This document shows positions 17,153 to 26,342 of a stretch of 64,000 bases of DNA, piece by piece. This DNA is from CALWZE01 sp036644375 (GTDB taxonomy: Bacteria; Bacillota; Clostridia; Oscillospirales; Ruminococcaceae), in NCBI GenBank assembly GCA_036644375.1, contig JAVXQD010000007.1, forward strand, positions 1 to 64,000, read 5' to 3'. Position 1 is the stretch's first letter. Each line of letters starts with the position of its first letter. Made by a program: the position numbers and the translations under genes. The notes beneath the pieces are model-generated. The model worked only from the letters and a program-made list of their open reading frames with translations, ran no database searches and was not told the origin of the DNA.

Positions 17153-19891
17153 CTATAATGAAGAGCTGCTTTTTCCGCAGCACTTTTTATATTTTTTTCC
17201 GCTGCCGCACGGGCAGGGATCATTAGGACCGATTTTTTTCTTTTTTACGGGCATATTCTGCATTGAGCCGTCGGAACCGGATTCGGCAGCGCCTTCCGCA
17301 GTTTTTTTCACCTCTTTGCTTGCCATGACAAGCTCGGCGGTCAAAACCATCTTGGCGGTGTCCTCGCGAATTGCATCGACCATCTCATCAAACATGTTAT
17401 AGCCCTCAATGCGATATTCAATAACCGGGTTCTTTTGGGCGTAAGAGCGCAGGTGAATGGATTTGCGCAGCTGATCCATATCATCGATGTGACTCATCCA
17501 CTTGACGTCGACAATACGAAGAAGAACAAGACGCTCAAGCTGACGCATTATATCGCTTCCGAGCCGCTGTTCCTTTTCATCATATTTGCGGTGGGCAAGG
17601 TCAGTCATTGAGGCGATTACATCCGCCTTTGAAAGGGAAGCAAGTTCTTCATCTGTATAGCGCAGGTCTTTTTCGGTAGTGAGCCATCCGAGATAGTGGT
17701 CGCGAAGTCCCTTGATATTCCAGTCGGCATGATTGTCTGTATCTGCAAGGTAGATATTCACATTGTTGGCGACAGATTCGTCTACCATCGCAAGAATGCG
17801 ATCTTTTAAATCTGCACCGTCCAAAACCATATCGCGTTGACCGTAAATATTCTCGCGCTGGCTGTTCATGACATCGTCGTAGTTGAGAACATTTTTGCGG
17901 ATACTGAAGTTGCGCGCCTCAACCTTTTTCTGACTGCTCTCGATAACACTTGTGAGCAATCGGTTTTCAATCGGCATATCCTCGTCGACTTTTAACGTGT
18001 CCATTATTGAAGTCAGACGTTCTCCGCCGAACAGGCGCATTAGGTCATCGTCGAGTGAAAGGAAAAATCTTGTCGCACCGGGATCGCCCTGACGGCCGGC
18101 CCGCCCGCGAAGCTGATTGTCAATGCGTCGGCTCTCGTGGCGTTCGGTTCCGATTATGCACAGACCGCCCGCATCCTTGACGCGCTGAGTGCCATCCGCA
18201 AGCTCGGATTTGAATTTTTCATTGAGGGATTTATAGCGCTCACGCAGCTCAAGAACCTCAGCGTTGTCTGTTCCGTAATAGCTTGTTGCATCAACGAGCT
18301 GATCATCCGTACAGCCCTGCTTTAAAAGCTCGGTGCGGGCGAGGAAATCCGCATTTCCTCCGAGCATGATGTCGGTTCCGCGCCCCGCCATATTGGTGGC
18401 TATCGTAACGGCGCCGAATTTTCCGGCCTGCGCGACTATTGCCGCCTCTTTTTCATGATATTTTGCATTCAACACCTCGTGCTTGACGCCGCGCTTGCTC
18501 AGCAGCTTGCTCAGAATCTCGGATTTTTCAATGCTTACCGTACCGACAAGCACCGGCTGACCCTTTTCGTGGCATTCTATAACATGGTCGATAACCGCGT
18601 GAAACTTTCCATCCTCGGTTTTGTAGATAACGTCATCCATATCGTCACGGACCATGGGCCTGTTTGTAGGAATTTCAACTACATCAAGACCGTAGATTTC
18701 GAGAAACTCATCAGCCTCGGTCAAGGCGGTACCGGTCATACCGGAGAGCTTTTTATACATGCGAAAATAGTTTTGGAACGTAATTGTGGCAAGTGTCTTG
18801 CTTTCGCGCGCAACATGGACATTCTCTTTAGCCTCAATCGCCTGATGCAGACCTTCATTGTAACGTCTGCCTATCATCAGACGGCCTGTGAACTCGTCTA
18901 CAATGATTACCTCGCCATCCTTGACAACGTAGTCTATATCACGGCTCATGATGCCGTGCGCCCGTATAGCCTGATTGATGTGGTGCGACAGCGTCATGTT
19001 ATCGGGATCCGATAGATTAATTACGTTGAAAAAGCGCTGTGCCTTTTCAATTCCGGTTTGAGTGAGGGAGCAGGTTTTTGCTTTTTCATCAATTATTACA
19101 TCTCCGGCAATATCCTCAAGCTCGGTTTTATCATCGTGCTCCTTGATTTTTGTCATTTGGAGAGTTTTTGCAAATTGATCAGCACGCTTATAAAGGTCTG
19201 TGGATTTTTCTCCGGCTCCGGATATTATGAGTGGTGTGCGCGCCTCATCGATTAAAATTGAGTCGACCTCATCTACGATAGCAAAGCTGTGTCCGCGCTG
19301 AACCTTATTTTCTTTTGTAACTACCATGTTATCGCGGAGATAGTCAAAACCGAACTCGTTGTTTGTGCCATAGGTGATGTCGGCGTTATAGGCAAGCTTT
19401 CGCTCGGATGGTGCAAGCCCGGAAATATTCAAACCGACAGACATCCCAAGGAAGGAATAGACCTTGCCCATCCACTCACTGTCGCGCCTTGCAAGATAGT
19501 CGTTTACGGTAACGACATGTACGCCGTTTCCGGAAAGTGCGTTGAGATATGCCGGAAGTGTTGCGACAAGTGTCTTGCCCTCGCCGGTTTTCATTTCCGC
19601 GATCATGCCGCTGTGAAGAACGATACCGCCCATTATCTGAACCGGGAAGGGTTTCATTTCAAGAACACGCCATGCAGCCTCACGGCAAACGGCAAAGGCA
19701 TCTGTCAAAATATCGTCAAGAGTTTCCCCGCCTGCGAGCCTGCCCTTGAGTGTATTTGTCATTGCACGCAGCTCGTCATCTGACATTGCCGCATACTTGC
19801 CCTCGAGCGAAAGAACGGCGTCTACGGTAGGAGTGAACTTTTTGACAGCCTTGGTGCTTGGCGTGCCAAAAATTTTATCAAGAAAAGACAT
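17153..19891 (-). CDS. secA: Preprotein translocase ATPase SecA
   Basis: The motor that drives proteins through SecYEG. The 912 residues contain Walker A MKTGEGKT (100-107), the DEAD-type EVDSILIDEAR, the preprotein cross-linking domain, GTDIMLGGNADF and the helicase motif HESRRIDNQLRGRAGRQGDPG. The C-terminus carries a SEC-C zinc motif (Cys893, Cys895, Cys904, Cys905) after a short linker. This is the full-length housekeeping form. AAGAGG lies 8-9 bases before the ATG. It is transcribed divergently from the IscU-like/GGGtGRT pair. Confidence 0.98.
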   Translation of the reverse strand: MSFLDKIFGTPSTKAVKKFTPTVDAVLSLEGKYAAMSDDELRAMTNTLKGRLAGGETLDDILTDAFAVCREAAWRVLEMKPFPVQIMGGIVLHSGMIAEMKTGEGKTLVATLPAYLNALSGNGVHVVTVNDYLARRDSEWMGKVYSFLGMSVGLNISGLAPSERKLAYNADITYGTNNEFGFDYLRDNMVVTKENKVQRGHSFAIVDEVDSILIDEARTPLIISGAGEKSTDLYKRADQFAKTLQMTKIKEHDDKTELEDIAGDVIIDEKAKTCSLTQTGIEKAQRFFNVINLSDPDNMTLSHHINQAIRAHGIMSRDIDYVVKDGEVIIVDEFTGRLMIGRRYNEGLHQAIEAKENVHVARESKTLATITFQNYFRMYKKLSGMTGTALTEADEFLEIYGLDVVEIPTNRPMVRDDMDDVIYKTEDGKFHAVIDHVIECHEKGQPVLVGTVSIEKSEILSKLLSKRGVKHEVLNAKYHEKEAAIVAQAGKFGAVTIATNMAGRGTDIMLGGNADFLARTELLKQGCTDDQLVDATSYYGTDNAEVLELRERYKSLNEKFKSELADGTQRVKDAGGLCIIGTERHESRRIDNQLRGRAGRQGDPGATRFFLSLDDDLMRLFGGERLTSIMDTLKVDEDMPIENRLLTSVIESSQKKVEARNFSIRKNVLNYDDVMNSQRENIYGQRDMVLDGADLKDRILAMVDESVANNVNIYLADTDNHADWNIKGLRDHYLGWLTTEKDLRYTDEELASLSKADVIASMTDLAHRKYDEKEQRLGSDIMRQLERLVLLRIVDVKWMSHIDDMDQLRKSIHLRSYAQKNPVIEYRIEGYNMFDEMVDAIREDTAKMVLTAELVMASKEVKKTAEGAAESGSDGSMQNMPVKKKKIGPNDPCPCGSGKKYKKCCGKSSSSL

Positions 19892-19929
19892 GTATATTAC
19901 CTCTTAAATTATTTTTTCGCATTTAATCA

Positions 19930-19959
19930 ATTTTACCCCTATTTAATCACTGTTGTCAA
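19930..19959 (-). promoter_or_regulatory. Predicted secA promoter
   Basis: On the minus strand TTGACA (19954-19959) and TAAAAT (19930-19935) are separated by 18 bases, 38 bases ahead of the secA start. Confidence 0.6.
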
Positions 19960-19991
19960 TTAACAAATGTCAGATTAATGTCAAATGTGTC

Positions 19992-20020
19992 TTGAAATGA
20001 TGCCGAAAGATGGATATACT
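19992..20020 (+). promoter_or_regulatory. Predicted promoter for the IscU-like/GGGtGRT operon
   Basis: TTGAAA at 19992-19997 and TATACT at 20015-20020 with a 17-base spacer. The first gene begins at 20060, preceded by GAAAGGAG. Confidence 0.7.
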
Positions 20021-20059
20021 ATTAAAGGTTAAGAATAATCAAACCGAAAGGAGATAAAT

Positions 20060-20752
20060 ATGAACTATTCACATGAAGTAGAACGCATGTGTCCTGTCGC
20101 AAAGGGAGCGAATCACGGTCCCGCACCAATCCCCGAGGAAGGGCGTTGGGTTCAGTCTACACAGATTGCCGATATATCGGGATTATCACACGGCATCGGC
20201 TGGTGCGCTCCTCAGCAGGGTACCTGCAAATTAACTTTGAATGTCAAAAACGGAATTATCGAGGAGGCTCTTGTTGAGACTCTGGGATGTTCGGGTATGA
20301 CACACTCTGCGGCTATGGCTGCCGAGATTCTCACAGGCAAGACTATTTTGGAGGCTCTTAACACAGACCTCGTATGTGATGCAATCAATGTTGCGATGAG
20401 AGAGATTTTCTTGCAGCTTGTATATGGTCGTACACAAACAGCTTTCTCGGAGGGCGGACTGCCAATCGGCGCGTCTCTTGAGGATCTCGGAAAGGGTCTT
20501 CGCTCACAGATAGGCACAATGTTTGCAACATCTGCCAAGGGCGTTCGCTATATGGAAATGGCGGAGGGATATGTGCTCTCTGTTGCTCTTGATGCCAACA
20601 GCGAGGCAATCGGCTACAAATTTGTTCGGGTTGGGAAAATGCTTGAGGATATTCGTCACGGAAAAGATCCCAAGGAAGCATATGAGAAGAATATCGGAAC
20701 ATACGGTCGTTATGACGGCGCGGTCAAATATATTGATCCGCGCGAAGAATAA
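20060..20752 (+). CDS. NifU/IscU-like scaffold family protein
   Basis: A 230-residue protein with an IscU-type fold in its middle. ETLGCSGMTHSAAMAAEILTG aligns with the GCGAAVATSSMATEMIKG segment of the true IscU found at 26.3 kb. Candidate ligand cysteines are Cys49 and Cys56 (GWCAPQQGTC), Cys77 and Cys106. Compared with IscU it has a 45-residue N-terminal extension beginning with MCPVAKGANHG and a longer C-terminus. Databases usually call this family an iron-sulfur cluster assembly scaffold protein, but direct proof is lacking. It is joined to a GGGtGRT-family gene 18 bases downstream, a pairing I recall from other anaerobes. The ribosome site is AAAGGAG. Confidence 0.8.
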   Translation: MNYSHEVERMCPVAKGANHGPAPIPEEGRWVQSTQIADISGLSHGIGWCAPQQGTCKLTLNVKNGIIEEALVETLGCSGMTHSAAMAAEILTGKTILEALNTDLVCDAINVAMREIFLQLVYGRTQTAFSEGGLPIGASLEDLGKGLRSQIGTMFATSAKGVRYMEMAEGYVLSVALDANSEAIGYKFVRVGKMLEDIRHGKDPKEAYEKNIGTYGRYDGAVKYIDPREE

Positions 20753-20769
20753 GAAAGGAGGCGTAGATT

Positions 20770-21768
20770 ATGGCAAACTTTGAAGGTAAAGAGAGAAGAA
20801 TGGGAAAAATCAACGCTTTCTTGAAAGAGAATGGCTTTGATTCCATGGAAGCATGCATGGAGCTTTGCAAATCAAAGGGTATTGACACAGACGCAATCGT
20901 AAAGGGCGTTCAGCCGATTGCTTTTGAAAATGCCGTTTGGGCTTACACGCTCGGATGCGCGCTCGGACTTAAAAAAGGCGTGAAAAGCGCGGTTGAAGCA
21001 GCCGAGCTTATCGGACAGGGTCTTGAGGCATTTTGTATTCCCGGTTCTGTGGCGGAACAGCGCAGCGTAGGTCTCGGACACGGCAATCTCGGCGCAATGT
21101 TACTTCGCGAAGAGACAGATTGCTTCTGCTTCCTCGCCGGACATGAATCATTTGCGGCTGCCGAGGGTGCAATCGGAATCGTGCGCACGGCAAACAAGGC
21201 GCGCAAAAATCCACTTCGCGTTATTCTCAACGGACTCGGCAAAGACGCGGCTTATATTATTTCGCGTATCAACGGCTTCACATTTGTCGAGACGGAATAT
21301 GATTTCAAAACAGGAGAGCTTAAGGTTGTCCGCGAGATTAAATTCTCGGATGGTGAGCGCGCTGCAGTAAAATGCTACGGAGCAAACGATGTCCTTGAGG
21401 GCGTTGCAATTATGAAATCAGAAAAGGTTGACGTTTCCATTACCGGAAACTCAACTAATCCGACTCGTTTTCAGCATCTTGTCGCCGGCACATATAAAAA
21501 ATGGGCGACAGAGAACGGAAAGAAATATTTTTCCGTCGCATCCGGCGGCGGCACAGGACGCACGCTTCACCCCGACAATGTCGCTGCAGGCCCCGCTTCC
21601 TATGGTCTGACCGACTCAATGGGCAGAATGCACGGTGACGCTCAGTTTGCAGGCTCGTCCTCGGTTCCTGCGCATGTTGAAATGATGGGTCTTATCGGCA
21701 TGGGCAACAACCCCATGGTCGGCGCCACAGTGGCTTGTGCAGTTGCTGTCAGCGAGGCAAATAAATAA
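20770..21768 (+). CDS. GGGtGRT-family protein (unknown function)
   Basis: A 332-residue protein of the GGGtGRT family, named for the motif GGGTGRT at residues 259-265, followed by LHPDNVAAGPASYGL. Other conserved-looking parts are RSVGLGHGNLGAMLLREETD with CFCFLAGHESFAAAEGAIG, and a C-terminal glycine-rich helix (MMGLIGMGNNPMVGATVACA). There is no membrane segment. The glycine loop could bind a nucleotide or phosphate, but this is inference. Its constant neighbour, the IscU-like protein, suggests a role with Fe-S or metal centres. The start has AAAGGAGG. Confidence 0.85.
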   Translation: MANFEGKERRMGKINAFLKENGFDSMEACMELCKSKGIDTDAIVKGVQPIAFENAVWAYTLGCALGLKKGVKSAVEAAELIGQGLEAFCIPGSVAEQRSVGLGHGNLGAMLLREETDCFCFLAGHESFAAAEGAIGIVRTANKARKNPLRVILNGLGKDAAYIISRINGFTFVETEYDFKTGELKVVREIKFSDGERAAVKCYGANDVLEGVAIMKSEKVDVSITGNSTNPTRFQHLVAGTYKKWATENGKKYFSVASGGGTGRTLHPDNVAAGPASYGLTDSMGRMHGDAQFAGSSSVPAHVEMMGLIGMGNNPMVGATVACAVAVSEANK

Positions 21769-21800
21769 CCGCAAACCCCCATAAACAGGGCGTTTGTCAA

Positions 21801-21833
21801 AAAAGAGCCGCTTCGTGATGAAGCGGCTCTTTT
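21801..21833 (+). terminator. Rho-independent terminator after the GGGtGRT gene
   Basis: AAAAGAGCCGCTTC and GAAGCGGCTCTTTT form a perfect 14-bp stem around a 5-base loop, 32 bases past the stop codon. It ends both this operon and, by symmetry, could act on the convergent GGDEF gene. Confidence 0.9.
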
Positions 21834-21900
21834 CATTGCGAAGGCTCCGGACTTATGCTGTGTCCGGGATTTTGCAGCGAAAAGATTGCTTGAACATGTT

Positions 21901-23051
21901 TCAGGGGGTATCGGGATAATGACTTTTTGAATTGGGATCGGTTACCTGACAGATGACACTTCTGTTTTTTCCGCTTTTTTTTGCACGGTAAAGCGCGGTG
22001 TCGGATGTGGCAAAAATAGCTTTGTACCCGGCGAACGAACAGCCGTCGTTGACAGGCCGATACTGCATGTCACGGCGTGATTTATTTCTGCAAGCGACAT
22101 TTCAATTGCGGAATCATGGACAAGCTTTGCCTTGTCCCGCAGCACGGATGCATTGGACGCGGATTTCATAAGCACGCAAAACTCATCACCTCCGATTCTG
22201 CCGACCAAATCGGAGGTGCGAAACAGCGTCATCAGCATATGACCGAACGATTCGAGCAACTTGTCTCCCGTTTTATGCCCATAGGTGTCATTGATGCTTT
22301 TAAAGTCATCAATGTCAATAATGAACAAGGCGCTTTTCCTTCCCTCGGGAAGACCGGAATTGACATATTGCTTTGCTGCTGTTTCAAAAGCTTCTTTATT
22401 GTATATGCCTGTGAGGCCGTCAGTAGTGCTCTTCTTTTTCAAAATCTGTTTCGATGTATTTGCTTGAATTTTCCGCCGAATTGTAATATTGAGCACGCAC
22501 AGGGAGAAAAATGCCGAGCAAAGGACTGAGAAAACATCATATGCATACATTTCGGGGCTCTTGAAATAAAACGCCAAGATACAAAATAAGGCAGCTCCGA
22601 TAAAAATCAAGCAGCCGGAAAATACAATTGATAGCGTGAAAAGAGATGGTATGATGACAATAAAAATGCCGACAAGAATTTGAGGAAACTTCGGGTAGGC
22701 AAATACACTGAGCCATATAAGCAAGGCCAAAATATACACACAAAAGACCGCACTGCTTATCTGAACAATTCGGTAGTTTAGGGTGCGCTTTCTGCGTAAA
22801 AAAGCGGAAAGGATAGCTGATATCGCCGAAATCAGTATTGTAATCCAACAAACAGATACGGAGTTGCGCGTTTCAAACAAAAACGGAGATAAGACAAGAT
22901 ATGTCACAGTTAAGATGATGGTCAAACAGCTGTAATAGCAAAGAGTCAAAAGATTATCATGCGCTATCTCCTGCTTTGCGGTTGAAAACAGCAAAGCGTG
23001 CTGATTTGCAAATTTTTGGTATTTGTGAAGAAATGTTTCGATTATTTTCAT
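21901..23051 (-). pseudogene. Membrane GGDEF protein (diguanylate cyclase) with a C-terminal frameshift
   Basis: The frame opened at 23051 encodes about six membrane helices within residues 35-195 and a GGDEF domain from about 205. It has TDGLTGIYNKEAFE, FIIDIDDFKSINDTYGHKTGD, the active loop GGDEF at 287-291 and an RTSD inhibitory I-site five residues before it. Such enzymes make cyclic di-GMP from two GTP. After SIGLSTTAVRSPG (around 22025-22030) the frame runs into a non-family tail and stops at 21942. The neighbouring frame reads YKAIFATSDTALYRAKKSGK, the canonical end of a GGDEF domain, and continues to a stop at 21901. One missing base, for example in the G run at 22027-22029, would explain it. 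This is either a recent mutation or a sequence error; the active site is intact but the domain end is lost. Confidence 0.85.
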
Positions 23052-23302
23052 TATTTTACCATATGTATAACTATTTAATTATTTACGATAATCTGCAATG
23101 GCACAGTGACTTCTCATAAAGATTCTTAAACTAATCATATAATATGATTATGGTATGGACAAGTAATTTACTTGTTTTGAGATATTATCAGCATATGCAT
23201 TCATTTTATAATAGAAAAACGGTAAAAACATTGTCAAATCAAGTAAATATCCTTGTCAGTACGCTGAAATTTAAAATGCATGTATTTTTACGATCGACAA
23301 AA

Positions 23303-23366
23303 AAGGACGAATTATAAATTGACAGTAAGACCGATTGGCTTTAGTGTCGATTTATAATTCGCCCTT
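23303..23366 (-). terminator. Long AT-rich terminator hairpin after glnS
   Basis: GGACGAATTATAAATTGACA (23305-23324) and TGTCGATTTATAATTCGCCC (23345-23364) pair over 20 positions with one mismatch and one wobble. On the minus strand the stem is followed by a TTTTTT run, which fits a terminator for glnS, whose stop lies at 23418. The remainder of the 23052-23417 gap is AT-rich and holds no gene that I can support. Confidence 0.7.
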
Positions 23367-23417
23367 GATAGTTGAATTGTACAGGCTGAATTAATTGATT
23401 TATGCTATGTTAATATG

Positions 23418-25076
23418 CTATTTATTCAGCTTCGCCCAGGTGTCCTTTAGATTTACGATATTGTTAAAAACATTTTCATGCTTGCAGTCTCTGATAAAAT
23501 AGCCGTTTCGCACAAACTGAAAACGAATGTCCGAACCGACACCATCGAGAGATTTTTCAAGCTTTGCATTTTCGAAGGTATTGACTGAATCAAGATTAAG
23601 ATAATCCCCAAAGGTTTTACCCTCGGGCAAATCTGTTACCTTTTCGAGAGTCAGCAGGCGATCATACATGTTCACTTTGGAGTCAATGCACTCAATCGCC
23701 GATACCCAATGAATTGTACCTTTTACTTTGCGCCCGTCAAAAGTGTTTCCGTTTCCGGTTTCGAGGTCAGCCGTACAGTGAATTTCCGAAACATTGCCGT
23801 TTTCATCAAGAACACAATCCTCGCATTTGATTACATATGCGCCCATCAGGCGGACTTCTTTTCCGGGAACAAGACGAAAGAATTTCGGGGGCGGGTCAAG
23901 TGCAAAATCCCCGCGCTCGATATAAAGCTCTTTTGTGAATGCGACCTTGCGAGTACCGCTGTTCTCGTCGTTCGGATTATTGGAAATCTCAAAATATTCA
24001 GCCGCATTTTCGGGCAGGTTGGTTATTACGACCTTTACCGGATCAAGTATTGCCATGCGCCTTATCGCTGTCCGATTCAGTTCATCGCGAATACAGTGCT
24101 CAAGCAGACCTATATCAACGATGCTGTCGGATTTTGAAACCCCTGCAGTTTTTACAAACTCAATGATAGAGCTTGCGGTATAACCGCGTCGGCGAAGACC
24201 GCAAAGTGTCGGCATACGCGGGTCATCCCAGCCGTCGACCACTCCGCGCTCAACAAGATCGCGCAAAAAGCGTTTGCTCATAACTGTATAGGTCACGTTC
24301 AAACGGGCAAATTCGCGCTGCTTCGGCTTTTGCTCAAATCCTATATTGTCCACAACCCACTCATATAAAGGTCTGTGGTTTTCGAATTCTATTGAACAGA
24401 GTGAATGGGTTATGCCCTCGAGAGCATCCTGAATCGGGTGTGCAAAATCATAGAGGGGGTAAATACACCATTTGTTTCCCTGGCGGTGGTGTGCTGTGTG
24501 GAGAATGCGGTAAATTGCGGGATCTCTCATATTCATGTTTGGGCTTGACATGTCAATTTTAGCGCGCAGCGTATAAGCCCCGTTTTCAAATTCACCGTTT
24601 TTCATGCGCTCAAAGAGATTCAAATTATCCTCGACAGAGCGGTTTCGATAGGGGCTGTCCTTGCCGGATTCTGTGAGCGTCCCTCGATATTCGCGCATTT
24701 CGTCAGCGGAAAGACTGCACACATATGCTTTTCCATCCTTGATGAGCTTGACGGCGAATTCATAGCATTGGTCAAAATAATCCGAGCCGTAAAAGATGCC
24801 GCCGTTTGGCTCTGCACCCAGCCAGCGCAAATCCTCGAGGATTGCCTGTACGTATTCATCGTCCTCCTTGACGGGATTTGTATCGTCATAGCGCAGGTTG
24901 AAAAGTCCGCCGTATTTTTGAGCGGTACTTGCATTGATCCAAATTGCCTTAGCGCTTCCTATATGCAGATATCCGTTTGGTTCGGGCGGAAAACGTGTGT
25001 GTATTTGCTTAACAGTTCCTTCGGCAAGGTCAGTGTCAATAATGTCGTGTATGAAATTCGAATAATTTTCTTCCAT
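23418..25076 (-). CDS. glnS: Glutaminyl-tRNA synthetase
   Basis: A class Ib synthetase that charges tRNA-Gln directly. About 552 residues with FPPEPNGYLHIGSAKAI (the PNGYLHIGH region), YDFAHPIQDALEGITHSLCS, the KMSKS-like TVMSKRFLRDLV, and the bacterial GlnRS C-terminal beta-barrel anticodon-binding part. The ATG at 25076 is preferred because GGAGAG lies just upstream; the TTG at 25088 would overlap that ribosome site. Most Firmicutes instead amidate Glu-tRNA-Gln with GatCAB, so a dedicated GlnRS is a lineage marker and was probably acquired by transfer. Confidence 0.96.
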   Translation of the reverse strand: MEENYSNFIHDIIDTDLAEGTVKQIHTRFPPEPNGYLHIGSAKAIWINASTAQKYGGLFNLRYDDTNPVKEDDEYVQAILEDLRWLGAEPNGGIFYGSDYFDQCYEFAVKLIKDGKAYVCSLSADEMREYRGTLTESGKDSPYRNRSVEDNLNLFERMKNGEFENGAYTLRAKIDMSSPNMNMRDPAIYRILHTAHHRQGNKWCIYPLYDFAHPIQDALEGITHSLCSIEFENHRPLYEWVVDNIGFEQKPKQREFARLNVTYTVMSKRFLRDLVERGVVDGWDDPRMPTLCGLRRRGYTASSIIEFVKTAGVSKSDSIVDIGLLEHCIRDELNRTAIRRMAILDPVKVVITNLPENAAEYFEISNNPNDENSGTRKVAFTKELYIERGDFALDPPPKFFRLVPGKEVRLMGAYVIKCEDCVLDENGNVSEIHCTADLETGNGNTFDGRKVKGTIHWVSAIECIDSKVNMYDRLLTLEKVTDLPEGKTFGDYLNLDSVNTFENAKLEKSLDGVGSDIRFQFVRNGYFIRDCKHENVFNNIVNLKDTWAKLNK

Positions 25077-25235
25077 TTTTCTCTCCAATAAGCGTTATCT
25101 GGTTAATTTTATCACAGGGCGGTCTCAAGTTCAACCTAAAGACGGATAGACTTGTAAAAACTTGAAATTCAATATAAATCAAGGCTTTCGGATTAGGGAT
25201 GCAGCAAATGTCACTTTAACTTAAAAGCATCGAAC

Positions 25236-25274
25236 AAAAAGACAAAAGCTGTGATTACAGGCTTTTGTCTTTTT
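25236..25274 (-). terminator. Rho-independent terminator after mnmA
   Basis: AAAAAGACAAAAGC (25236-25249) and GCTTTTGTCTTTTT (25261-25274) form a perfect 14-bp stem just past the mnmA stop codon; the minus-strand copy ends in TTTTT. Confidence 0.85.
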
Positions 25275-25280
25275 CGAAAA

Positions 25281-26342
25281 CTAAGTTATACACTGCTGTA
25301 TTATTCCGCCGCCCGCCAGATAATCACAGTCGTAAAAAACGGCTGCTTGACCCGGTGCCGGGGCACGCTGCGGTGTATCAAAGGTAATTTTTGCACTGGA
25401 TTCGCTCACAATCTCGACCGAGCAGCTGCACGGTTTAGATACAGAGCGGATTTTTACGCCGAATTTCCGCTGCAAATTATTTTGATAAATCGGATTAATT
25501 ATAAGATTGCCGACAATAATAGCAGATGAATATTCCTCTCCGGAAGCAGCGAGCAAGACATCTCCGCTTTCGCTGATTTCACCCACGAAAACGGGGATAC
25601 CGAGAGCAATTCCCAATCCGCGACGCTGACCGACCGTGTAATATTCAACGCCCTTGTGAGGGCAGATAACGGTTCCGTCAGGTGAAATAAAATTGCCTTT
25701 TTTCCCGCGCAGACCAAGCTCGTGTATGAATTTGGGATAATCTCCATCAGGGATAAAACAAATTTCCTGTGAATCAGGGGCATCGGCAGACGCAAATTGA
25801 TTTTCAAATGCGATTTTCCGCACGTGCGGCTTAGTGAGATTACCGAGCGGAAGGACAAGTCGTGAAAGCTGTTCTTGATACAGGCTGTACAGCATATAGC
25901 TCTGGTCACGCTCGACAGATAAAGCTTTTTTTAGGATAGAAATTCCGCCGACAGTCTCGACATTTGCATAATGACCGGTTGCAATAAGCGGGCATCCGAG
26001 TTTGTCCGCCGTGTCGCACAGGGTCTTGAATTTGACAAGAGGATTGCATATTACACAGGGGTTTGGGGTTTTTCCGTCGCAATAGGTTTTACAAAAGGGA
26101 AGTACAACATCTTTTCTGAACGAATCTTTGATATCCACTATTTCGAGAGGAACTCCCATTGACTCACATGCGCTTTTGGAGGCGATGACACAGGACTCGC
26201 TTGCATCGGAAAAAACGAATACGGCGCAATGTACGTCGTATCCGTCTTTTTGAAGCAGTTTTGCGCAGACTGTGGAGTCCACTCCGCCGCTCATTGCAAC
26301 CAGTATTCTTTTTTTGCTATATGTGGCAGGCGTCACAGTCAT
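25281..26342 (-). CDS. mnmA: tRNA-specific 2-thiouridylase MnmA
   Basis: Makes 2-thiouridine at the wobble base U34 of tRNAs for Lys, Glu and Gln. The 353 residues contain the PP-loop ATP-binding motif ILVAMSGGVDSTV (near residue 13), the catalytic cysteines in NPCVICNPLVKF (Cys99) and SQEICFI (Cys195), and HYANVET. Length is typical. It overlaps iscU by 26 bases if the ATG at 26342 is used, and lies in the same operon as iscS and iscU, which supply the persulfide sulfur. A terminator follows. Confidence 0.96.
   Translation of the reverse strand: MTVTPATYSKKRILVAMSGGVDSTVCAKLLQKDGYDVHCAVFVFSDASESCVIASKSACESMGVPLEIVDIKDSFRKDVVLPFCKTYCDGKTPNPCVICNPLVKFKTLCDTADKLGCPLIATGHYANVETVGGISILKKALSVERDQSYMLYSLYQEQLSRLVLPLGNLTKPHVRKIAFENQFASADAPDSQEICFIPDGDYPKFIHELGLRGKKGNFISPDGTVICPHKGVEYYTVGQRRGLGIALGIPVFVGEISESGDVLLAASGEEYSSAIIVGNLIINPIYQNNLQRKFGVKIRSVSKPCSCSVEIVSESSAKITFDTPQRAPAPGQAAVFYDCDYLAGGGIIQQCIT

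Noticed and set aside
18455..19015. 186-codon open frame opposite secA
   Set aside because: A shadow of a strongly conserved gene; composition follows the secA frame.
23305..23364. Long inverted repeat as a MITE or element end
   Set aside because: On the minus strand it is followed by a T run just past glnS, so a terminator explains it; no target duplication is visible.
25077..25280. T-box leader upstream of glnS
   Set aside because: The gap is short and lacks a T-box sequence or specifier loop.
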